Assembly (NCBI GenBank): GCA_023653785.1 | Contig: JAMKCH010044282.1 | Coordinates: forward strand, 124,001 to 188,000 | Reading direction: 5' to 3' | Length of the DNA stretch: 64,000 nucleotides | From: Ophioderma brevispina | Taxonomy: Eukaryota; Echinodermata; Ophiuroidea; Amphilepidida; Ophiodermatidae | Shown: in pieces, positions 49,501-61,100 of the stretch | How positions within the stretch are numbered: the first letter of the stretch is position 1 | Layout: every line of letters begins with the position of its first letter | Notes under the pieces: generated by a model | Seen by the model: only the letters and a program-made list of their open reading frames with translations | Told to the model about the DNA's origin: nothing | The model's database searches: none | Translations under genes and position numbers: made by a program

Positions 49501-52500
49501 CTAACCAACCACTATTTCTATGCATACCAAGAACACACTTCTGTGGTGGACCTTGCAAAGTCCTCCTTCATGTCTAACCACTATGTCTATGCATACACAA
49601 GAGCAGCACTTCTGTGGGTGGCCCTTGGTAAATCTGACTTTCATGTCCTAACACTATGTCCTATGCACTACAAAAGAACCACACATCTGTGATGGACCTT
49701 GTAAAGTCTTCATGTGTAGATGCTAAGTTCCCCGATTTCTTTTACAGCTATGAATCGCCAGAATCGCACTGAACTGAACTGCGGCACGATGCTGAGAGAG
49801 AGCATTAAGGCACGAGCATTGGCCAGAGATCATCCTCATTCGATGAACACTTGACAAATTTTTTTGACTACGTGGAGAGGCCACGTTTGACATTGCATCC
49901 GATGCCTTTGCCACGTTAAAGGTGGGTAAGTTCTATTTTAGATTAGTGGATTTTGTGAATGAATGGTTTTAGAAATAACCCCCAATATAGAGGTAATCCA
50001 ACGTATTACAATGCTCCTAACCCTGCACGCTAAAGCTCACCAAACACTCACTGTGTTAATTGAGAAAAATGCAACTAGTCCAGAATTAGCGAGACGCCAC
50101 ATCGAACCAAGACTCATATATCGGCACGAAATCGCTGGCCGGTCAACGACACGAAGCGTAGCGTGCTATCCCGGTCATGGGGCTGGGGCCGAAGGGCTGG
50201 GTTCGAATCCCACCGAATTTTGCTAACTTTCTTGTTCCCCTCTTTCCCCGCTCCTTCGTCCTCATGGAGGGTTAAGGTTAAACTGACAGGCCTGTATTTC
50301 CAAAAACCTTTAATAATGTGATTTTTAACTTGAAAATTGCCGTAAATTAAAATTGCGTTTAAGGCAATACTTAAATATATTTTAAAACCCTTTTTTACTT
50401 AAACAAAGCCTTTAAACAGAGTAACATCATTATTTAAAGACGCTAACACGAGTGTACACAAGATCCTATTGCTGTTTTAATGGTTTGAGTGCCCAAAGTG
50501 TATTGTGGCTTTCTGTTTAGCAATTTAGGGTACTAACCCACTGGGTGGGAATGAATTTTCTATTGCCTGCTGTCAAATTGCACATGCATGAACCTGCACT
50601 TGACGAAAACACCTGAAACTACCCCATCCCTCATTAATTTTAGAATATATTTGGCGGAATTTTAAATTGCGTTTAACTTTCCTTTCTGGAATTGTTTACT
50701 AAAGCTATAACGTTTATCTCACAGATGCTTCACATTATCTTAAAATCATGCTACCCACTTTCGGGAATACGGGCCACAGTGATTTGGTCCATTGAAGTTT
50801 GATGGTTATTCACATTTAAATTTACGAGTGGGTGTCAAAGGTCATCTAGAGGTCATTAGAGGTCAAGGGCCCAGAAGGGTCAGCAATTATATGAATTGCC
50901 CTTGGTGTCTATCCACATATGTCAATCATTTCCATGACACTTGGCTACAATAACTCCTTGGGTAGTTTTTCCACAATGGTGACCTCATGTGACCTTTGTC
51001 CCACAGTCACAAACTTGAGATCAGACGACACATGTATTTCCCTGGGAACCTATTTTTTTTTGTCATCTGCAGAAGGCACATGGGATTCTGGTCATATGTC
51101 TTGTGTTTGTTCTTTGTGTTTGCCCTGGTGCAAAATGTTAACCCTTAAATATATGTGCTGCCATATGATTTCCGTAAGGGCTACAATGATTATGTACTTG
51201 GGAAAGTAGGGGGCGGCTGGTGTGACATGTAGGTGACCTCCTGTGACCTTGGTGACCCTCATGAACTTTTATTTGTTGGCCGTTTCAAAATGTTACCCTT
51301 AAAATTGCATGCCGTATGATTTCCGTAAGGGCCTACGATGGATGTAACTTGGTGGACAAGGAGGGGCGGGCTGGGGTGATCTGACATGCTTGTGACCTCA
51401 TGTGACCTTCAATGACCTCATGGTGACCTTTGGCCTCATTCACAAACCGCGACGGCAGACGAGACTCGCGGCACTCGCGGTCCGGGGACCGCAATTTAGT
51501 TTTTTAAAAAGAAGTCCTTCAATTAATATTTTTTGTGAGAGGATTTACTAAAAAATTCTGTATTAGGAAAAGTCCTGTCTCATGCAGGATGTGCTTTGCA
51601 ACATGCTACTTCTGATTTTTTTGAAGACACTATCAGTATCCACACTAGCGACCAAATATTTGCAAATTTGAAAAATGGCTTAAAGACACATCAGTGATTC
51701 ATCGGATGAGAAAAATAATTTTAAATTTGTAGAAATACCTTAAAGTGAAGGATTATTTATATCATAATTTACTTTTTACACAACTAAAGAAAGCGACATA
51801 AGGAAGAAAATGGCATGTACAAAGATATGACTTCCATTCAATTATTGTTTGTAGGAAGTGTCCGTTCGAACTAAATTACTAAAATATCCGATTTTGTACT
51901 TATTAGCTTGCTTTCTGGCCTTATCATTTTGCAGGATATGTTATGATACTTATACTTGTTACACCATACCGACATCAAAAAGCTGATTTTTGATTTTTCA
52001 AGGTTCTGATTTAGCAATCACTGATAGTGCCTTAAAAAGTGAAGAAGTCTGTTGAATTCTCTGAAGTTACATTTTCCAATGCAACCATTGACAGAAAAGG
52101 AAGGAAAACAGCAGTATTCCAAGATATGATTCCATCATTTACATGTTGTAGGTAGTGTCCGTACGGACAGTAATTACTAAAATACCCGATATTATATCCT
52201 TAGGGTCATTAGGATACCTGTATTGTTTAAAGATATGCCAAAAAATCTGATGTTTTATTTTTTTTTATTTTCGCGCTTTAGCAAATCGCAGATTAGGCCT
52301 TAAAAGTACTATCAGTGAGTTGCCTAAATCAGAAAATCGAAAAATCATAAAAAATAAGATTTTAAGCCAGTATGTAAACACGTAGAATATCCTAAACATA
52401 ACCCTGCAAATGATATAAGGCCAGAGGCAACCTAATATAGATAAAAAGTCTTAGATTTTAGTTGTTAATGGTCCGTTCGGACACTTACTACAACACTTAA

Positions 52501-55500
52501 TTGAAGTGGAGATTCGTATCGTGGAATATTGCGGTTTTCTTCATTCCTGTGAATCTACAGTTGGAAAAAGGAACCTTAAGGGAAGTCTATAGACTGATTC
52601 CTTTCATTTTAAAGCTAATCCTGCAAATTTCAAATATTTGAACACGCTCTGATAAATCACTGATAGTGTCTTTAAAGCAAGGTGACAAAAAAGTCTTAAA
52701 AAACAACCCTTTGTAATCCTATTTATAGCACACTCTTGATGATACTCCGATTGGCTTCCTTTTACTCATTTCTCATAATAGTTAATATTTTTAATGATTA
52801 CTATAAATATTTTGTTGCTTCAGTTGATTCTTGTAACTACTAGTGGTGTACAGACCAGAACTGAAATATATCTTACTGATAAACAGTGAGTGTGATCCTC
52901 TAAACGGTATGGTGCCACGGGCATAAAGGAGGCCTCAAATGAGATGCGTTTGTTTCAGGTGTAAGGGACCGGTCATTATATGCCGGGGGAATGGAGGATT
53001 TCAACTTTTTTGGGCAAAAATTTTCCTGTGTTCCCCCCCTCACTTCCGTTCAAAAATTCACGTTCCCCCTATGATCATGTGATTTTCACCATTTAAAAGT
53101 TCCTGTTCCCCCCTCTCGCATGATGAAAAAATTCATGTTCCCCCTCGATCTTACAAAAACGGGTTCGGGTTCCCCCATCAAATCCTCATTCCCCCCTGGG
53201 TAAAATAATGACCCCTCCCTAAGTAGTGAATTTAACCCCCTGAGGTCTACCAGCAATTGTATTGGTTATAAATTGGGTTAAATGATGTATTTAGCCAATC
53301 AGAATCTTGGTAAGAAAAGCTCAAAGGTTTGTACAAATATATGGAAGGTTCTATTTTGAAATTAGTTATCATACTATTATCATGCTATACTCATGTAATG
53401 AGCCAATCAGGAGATGCTTGTCGAAAGGTGGTAACCTCAGGGGATTAAAGGAGACCGACTTGGCTTTCCAACAGCTTTTTCATTTTTTGAAGAACTTCTC
53501 AACTTTTCATTTGCTCAAGAACTTTCTTGTTTTATTTTTTACAGGAATTACAACAAACACAAGGTGGTATGTGCTGAATTCTTAATAATAATACTACAGA
53601 GTTTTTGATAAGTATCAAGGTTTGTTAACACTCACAGAATTATTTTACAAGGCGGCAATCGCTCAAGGTGAGTCCCTCGTAGAGTGGAAACACAAAGGGG
53701 GTATCAAAGGTTTGTTACCCTCACATAATTAGTTACAGAGGCGGCATCTCTCAAGGTTATTCTCGATTGAGGGACCAAAAAAGGGGGTATCAAAGGTTGT
53801 TACACTCACGAATTATGTTACAAGCGGCAATCTCTCAGTGAGTCTCCGATTGGAGGGAAACAAAAAGGGGGTATCAAAGGTTGTTACACTCACAGAATTA
53901 TGTTACGCAGGGTTGACGACCCCCGTATGGATGGGAACGCGCTGCGGCAATCTCTCAAGGTGAGTCTCGATAGGAAGGGGAACCAAAAAGGGGGTATCAA
54001 GGTTTTGACACTCCAAATTAATGTTTACAAGGCGGCATCTCTCAAGGTGATCTCGATGGAGGGAAACAAAAAAGGGGTAATCAAAGAGGTTGTTTACACC
54101 TCACAGAATTATGTTAAAAGGCGGCAATCTCTCAAGGTGAGTCTAGATAGGAGTGACACAAAAAGGGGGTATCAAAGGTTGTTACACTCACGAATTATGT
54201 ACAGGCGGCAATCTCTCAGGTGAGTCTCGTAGGATGAAACAAAAAGGGTGTAATCAAAGGTGTTACACGATCACAGTTATGTTACAAGGCGGCAATCTCT
54301 CAAGTGATTCCTCGATAGAGGAAACAAAAACTGGGGTATCAAGGTTGTTACACTCACAGAATTACTGTTACAAGGCGGCAATCTCTCAAGGTGAGTCTCG
54401 ATAGGAGTGAAACAAAGGGGGTATCAAAGGTGTTACCACTCACAGAATTATGTTTACCAGGCGGCAATCTCTCAAGGTGAGTCTAGATAGGAGGGAAACA
54501 AAAAGTGGTACCACAGGTTGTTACACTCACAAATTATGTTTACAATGCGGCAACTCTCAAGTGATCTAGCTAGAGGGAAACAAAAAGGGGGTATCAAAGG
54601 TTGTTACACTCCAGAATTATGTTACAAGGCGGCAATCTCTCAAGTGAGTCTAATAGAGGGAAACAAAAGTGGGTATCAAAGGTTGGTACACTCACAGAAT
54701 TATGTTACATTACAAGGCGCAAATCGCCTCAGTGAGTCTAATAGGAGGGAAAGAACAAAAGGGGTATCAAACGTGTTACACACTCACAGAATTATGTTAC
54801 AGAGGCGTCAAATCTCTCAAGTGAGTCTCGAATAGGAGGGAAACAAAAGGTGGTAATCAAAGGTTTTACAACACTCACAGAATTATGTTCCACAGCGGCC
54901 ATCTCTCAAGGTGAGTCTCGAAATAGGAGGGAAACAAAAAAGGCTTTGGTTCTCATAATTGTAACAAACATGAGGGCTTTATCATACTATATTGTGGTCA
55001 TGATATTAACATGCAACTGGAGCTGATTGTGCTCTTGCAAAGAGCCATATATAGTTGGAAAGTTTGACCTTTGACCCCGAAGGGTCGTATGAGGTCCCAT
55101 GGGACATTTTGTTATCTTTCATCGAGGTCTCCAAATCCACACGGTTCAGATTTTCCATTTTGAACTTGAGTCTAGAATCTAATTTTGTTTAAAGGTGCAT
55201 GTTCCATCGTCTTGGGACCCTCCTGATTTACCCGAAGTAGTATTGATTTGATATCGGATGAAAGGCTGTATTTTTCCTCATTGTCGTCCTGAAATTTGAG
55301 CCCTCAATCCATTCATTCAAAGGATACAAACAAAAACCACCAAATTAACTGGTAAAACCATTATATATCACAGTAATTGAAATGGGCTTTGCATGTGCAT
55401 TATTGCCATTCTACCATGAAAACCGCAAGTTTGTTTCCCACTGTACTTGATGGGTGCGTAGGTTAAAGTCCAAGGCTCTCATATCAAGTAAAAACACATA

Positions 55501-58099
55501 GACATAAATTGGAACAGCAACCTTTAATAATAGATCCACTGGCAAGTGCCAAAGATTCAGCAGAATACACTCGTTCAGTCTCAGTATTCTCAAGGCTTTC
55601 TCTTCTTCACTCAGATGTGTTTCTACACAATTTTTTCACTATTTTTTTCATATTTCGGTACAAAAAATAACAACATGAATATTAGTCAGTTTCATAAGTT
55701 AAGGTCAAATACGGTAAATGTAGTGGATTTGGTTTCTGAAATTAAACAAGAACATTTTCTTTAACAAGTCTTGATATGGTCAGAGGGCACCTATACTTTG
55801 TCTTGTCGAAGTATGAAAGTGACGACCGCGCGTATCCCAGTGCCGCCTTTTCAGTTGGCAGTGCTACTTGTGCCTATCAACGTACGCGTGCTGAAAGTTG
55901 GTGCAATATATACGCCCTCTCGATACGTTAACACTTCCGAGCTGGACAGAGTATACTGATGGCATCATAAATAGAAAATAATAATTTTTCCCTATAGGCA
56001 TCCAAAATAGGAAGGCTAGCCTTTCGACACTCTAATCGATGCCATCACCGCAAACTAAACAGTCCTGATGTTGCACCTTATATACACACCAGTGAACAAA
56101 AGGGGAAGAGAACCATAACCGCGATCAAAGGATACCCAAGTAATTAAGTTTCCGGTTCTTGGTCGAGATGCATCCTTTGAGTAGTCTACCCATTCAGGTA
56201 TGACTTTCTGTTCCTTTGTCCCTAATTGAAGTTGTTAGGGGTAAACTTGATGTACAAATCTTCCTGGTGTCCTTTCTCGTCCAATTTAGTGTTCCTGTCC
56301 AAAAGTGTAGTTCCTGTCCCAGTCAATGTTATGTTGGTCGTTCACACATGCTCGTCGATAGCCAATTTTTGTGTGGTGCCCATCTGAGTCGCTTTCTAGT
56401 GTTTTTGTGTCTTCTTCTATCATGATCTGGCCGTTTCATCACAACCAATGTACACTTGTCACCTGATCCACAAGGAATAGAATAGATAACTCCAGGTTGG
56501 AGTTCTTGGGAACAGGGTCTTTAGGGTGTCCTAGTTGTTGTCGTAGAGTATCGTAGTTTTAAAATACTCCTTATATCTTCTTCTGTAAGAACTTTGCGAA
56601 TAGCTTTTCAAGTACCGCGATACGTAAGGCAAAATAAAGAGCGTTAGGAGTATGAATCATTGGTAGAGTACAGTATCACCGCGTTGCGAGGTCAAAAGTC
56701 TGTACAAACTTTGAAGGGATTGTTTTCACTCAAAGCCTTGCTTTGATGTGAACCTTTTCACATTCCTTTCCATAGTGGTTCGATGGAACATGGTCATCTC
56801 TTTGGAAACAGATCGAATGCACAGCTTTTGGCTGACACTGCATGATGAGAGTCAAAATTTAAGTATTGGTCGGGTGGGTCTTTTGAACGAATACTGACAT
56901 CGTGTCACAGTAAGGTCGGCTTTTCCTCGTAACCAAAACATTGAGGATATGCGATCTGTCTGTGGTCTCACTCCATTTCACGAGTGAATTTGATGACATC
57001 CTTGCGAAACCTGTTCATATTTCAAAGAAAGACGTTAAAATGGTCCTCTTCTCAACTTTATCGAGATCACCCTTGCTGAGAAAACAGTAGCACGTCCTTT
57101 TGTCAGCAGGAGAATCTTCTGAATAAGTCGGTCCCTCTTAAGGTCCCAAGAGCCCGATGCTCATCAACAAAATTGTTAGATTGAGGGGGCTTAGCATTCT
57201 TCAAAATGGAAGGTCACAGCACTGTTGGTTTTCTTCACTTCGTCTTTGGCCCAGATACGTACACTGGCAGCATAGTTTCTCACTTTTTCAGTTTTTTTTC
57301 CCCTCCTTTCCCTCGTTACATTTCAAAATAGTGTTGAAATGCCTTAAACAGTCAACATTTCCAATATTTTCAAATAGATTTCCATGGAAATTTTTGTAGT
57401 TAGTTACCAATACTCCAATAAAAATATTTAGTTTCTTAAGTTAACAGTACGGGCAACCAAGTCAAATATGTCTGTTGCAATATCAGATGGCAATTATTTC
57501 AATTTCTTGTATTATTTTGGTTTCTGCCCTCTTGCTAAATATCAGTCAGTAACAGCCCGTAACGGATTTTCTAGGTGAGGGTGATTTTTTTTTGAAAGGG
57601 TGTCCCTTTCCCCAATTCACACGCCTCCGCAAAAAGGAGGTGGTGTAAAAATAGCATAATAGCTCGCAAAATCAGTTTGACCTATTTGAGCCATTTTAGG
57701 GGTTTTTTGGGGCCTTTGAAATGGGGGGCATCGCCCCCCCCTGGTTTGGTCCTGTAAGTTCCTTTATAGTGATTATTACATGGCCTTTTCAAAAGATTAA
57801 AACCCCCTCATCTATGAGCTAGTAAAATCTCAATCCCTTGGCACAGTTCAGTAACCTTCCATTCAACAGTGTATTTATAAAATACACCCCCCGGTTTTGG
57901 GGTAAATATATGATCCCAGATCATAACAAGGTCAGTTCATATCCATGGTATGTACAAGTAACAACCCACTGAACTGTTGTCCTTGGTGGATGAGCATATT
58001 GAACTCATAGTTACATTAAAGAGGGTGAAAACTGTACTATTGGGAAAAACAACAGTTTTTCACAAAGTTTCCAATTCTGAAGTCATGGAAGTGGAGTTG

Positions 58100-58145
<46 letters not shown>

Positions 58146-61100
58146 GGGGGGGGGGGGGGGGGGGAGTGGGTTGTGGTCTTCTGTAGGCCATGCCATTTTT
58201 GACTCCATTTTAGGAAATTGGTGCATTATCTCGCCTATCAAATTTCCAAATTTTCAAGTACTTTTAGCTTAAAAGAGGGTTGCACTATAGTCAGCTTTGC
58301 ACTGGCAATACTTACTGTTGTTTTAAGCTATTATATGTCGATAAATTGGGTTAAAGCTTATTTTGAATTACAAGGGTAAAGGTATTATATTAATAGAGAT
58401 GGTGGTTCCATCACGGCCTCGTACTTAAAAATAACCCTTTATTCTTTAAATTATATTTGCAAGATCAGTGGTATGGCCACATCATCTACTCATGTCATAA
58501 TTCTGACTTGGAATTTAAAGGAAATTTACAGTTGAAGAAACATGTGGGTTATATTTAATATCGTGAACTGGTGTGTTCATACTTAATGCAGTGTAATTAT
58601 CTCCATTCATGTTTTTATTTTGTTTGTTTTTTTCTAGTTTACTTGGGGAGCTGTTGTTAGATAGGCACAACTTCCCAACAATGACAAAATATATCAGCAA
58701 TCCCGATAATCTCAAGCTCATGATGAATCTACTTAAAGACTCCAGTAGAAACATTCAATTTGCGGCCTTCCATGTATTTAAGGTGAGTTGAGTTGTTCAG
58801 TGCTTGCAGAGCTGTGAGTGATGCATTGTCCTATAAGTCCATTTAACTTCCTAGTCAATCTGACGTCAATTGTTTGAAACAGATGTTTTAGCGTGTGCCA
58901 TTTTCGCACCGTTATTATATGTGCGCATGGGTATACCAGCGCTTTGAAGCAGTGCCCGCGTTTAATCTAACGCCTTCTGCATAACACACTGACCTTACTG
59001 TCCAAGGAGGTTAAACACTAGTGTCACAAACTCCCATTCTTGGGCGGCAAAGAACATTTCCAGAAACCCCCGAAGACACAGTTTGACACACCTCTAAGTA
59101 TAAACTCTTAAAAGTTTAGGCATTCTTAGTCTTAAACAAATGGATGTATCCAAGGTTGTAGAAATCCAATGTTGACCGGCATTTTTTTTGGTCCCCCTCC
59201 AACTTCTGTTGGCGAAGGGGACTAAGAAATGCCTTCGTCGTGCCGGTGTGTGTGTGGTTCCACGCTTATATCTTTGGATCTAAGCAAGCGTGGGTGTCCA
59301 TCTCTTCGCAACATAGATGTATCTCAAGTGCGTGTTGGCCTGGATCTGAAGTGGGTCGTGGGTGTCATGGGTCAAAAGGTCAAATATGGTCAAAAATAGG
59401 GCTAAATTGCTACAAACCTTGTAAACACGATATCTTTTTATCTAAGCAAGTTGGGTGTCCATCTTCGCACCATTGATGTTTGCGCAAGTAGGCGCGGATG
59501 AGTTCGGAGATGGGTCATGTGGCATGGTCAAAGGTCAATCTGGTAAAAAATGGGTCAATTTGGTCAAAAATTTGATTAAATAATTGCATATAAGCCTTGG
59601 CAATGTGGCAGGATGATGAAACTTGGTGGGTGTGGTCAACATTCAGTGCCGAAATGTGAAGGTCTTTCAGTCATGCGGGGGTCCATTTCAAGGTCAATGG
59701 ATAAGACTTGCTATAGCCCTTGGTCAATTGTGGTTAGATGAATGAAACTTGGTGGGTGTGGTCAACATTCAGTTCCAAAAAATTGAAGGTCATGTCATAT
59801 GTCATGTGGGGTCATTCAATGTCAAATGGGATAACATTGCTATAAATAAAATAACCCTTGTCAATGTGGTAGGATGAAATGAAACTTTGTGGGTGTGGTC
59901 AGCATTCCCTGCCAAAAAATTGAATGTCCTTTCAAGGTCATGTGGGGTCATTCAAGTTCAAACCACTAATAGGTGTCGGGAGGATGAACTTGGTGGGTGT
60001 GTCAGCATTCAGTGCCAAAACAATTCCCGCAGAGGTCATTTCAAGGTCTGTGGGGTACGGTCCAGAGGTCAATTCACTCAATATGTGGTAGGATGATGAA
60101 CGTTGGTGGGTGTGTTCAACATTCAGTGCCAAATTTTGATGGCCTTTTCAGGGTCGTTTGGGTTCATCCAAGGTCAAATCCATACACATGTAGTATGGTC
60201 ATGCAAACTGATGGGTGTAGTAGGCATTCATTGCCGAAAATTTGAAACGGTCATTTCAAGGCAAGTAGGGTCAAATAATACAAATAGTTGTATGGTCAAT
60301 GATACTCAACATGATACCGTCAAATTGCAACTGCTATGGCAGCAAGGCCTCAGTGGTTGAGAACCTTATTCCATCACAATTCTACCTGTGATCTTAAAAT
60401 TATACTTTCCCTCCATTTACTATAGCGACGGGCGGGGAACCTTTGTGGTTCGAGAAACGCCTTGTGTAAACTTGTTTACAATGAAACGTTTTTCTAACTG
60501 TTAGTGTTTCTTCTCTCGTAACAAAGGAGTTTCAGGAAAGGTTTTTTTTAGATTTGTTTTAATTTTTTTTTTTACAAAATGGAAAAGAAGTAAATTGCTG
60601 ATCAAAGAAAAGCACAAGCGCACAACACAAAAGTACAATGAATTCAAATTAGAACTTTTAAAAACTTTGGACACTCGGGGCTTTTCCTTGGTCATGTGGA
60701 TTTATCCAACTAGTTTAACTAGCAAAAAACTGATTCCCCTAACATTTCTAACACCTTACTTTTAGGTTCACCTTGGTGGTTTTCCAGAACACAAATATAA
60801 TCCTTGTTATATTCTATTAGAAATCATTATTGTATTCAGCCACGATATTTACATGGGCAATCTTGTTGTAAACCAACGTGCTACTGGTGCGCGACGGCAG
60901 TAGATGTAGCATAAACTTAATGTAGTTTGGGAACAAAAGGTTCCACAAGATCTCACGGTGTTATCCAAAATCATTCCACAAGTGATAGCGTAAAATGATA
61001 GGTAAAATGTTAGTGTGTTCACTTCAAATAATTAGACTTGGTTCAATGGTGAAAGTTCTTTTTATCGTAGTAATAAAATGCATTTATATGGCACTCTACA

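Larger units (their letters stand above)
40719..49747 (+). other. CAB39 intron 3 (9 kb)
   Basis: Contents listed separately: SINE-like tail with minisatellite seed (41274-41400), the 30-bp minisatellite, a dispersed repeat, a hAT element and a 72-bp array that reaches almost to the next acceptor. 46850-47160 and 48500-48945 contain no recognised feature beyond poly(C) tracts (47159-47168 and 48925-48934). Confidence 0.6.
49922..53544 (+). other. CAB39 intron 4
   Basis: Contents: a SINE-like head at 50136-50210, a run of TGACCT/AGGTCA-rich sequence at 50835-51435 with two copies of GATTTCCGTAAGGGC (51170 and 51319), a head-to-head MITE pair (51684-52671) and a MITE at 53236-53444. The rest has no recognised feature. 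Confidence 0.6.

Noticed and set aside
48946..49692. Open frames with [19 protein letters not shown] repeats
   Set aside because: Product of the 72-bp array (24 codons). There is no start, domain or conservation evidence.
42361..49715. CRISPR array
   Set aside because: These are head-to-tail tandem repeats without distinct spacers, and the window is clearly eukaryotic.
50136..50210. Functional tRNA gene
   Set aside because: Only the B box and T arm are convincing. No acceptor stem or anticodon arm can be paired, so a SINE head is more likely.
57977..58186. Glycine-rich open frame
   Set aside because: The glycine run is the poly(G) tract read in frame.
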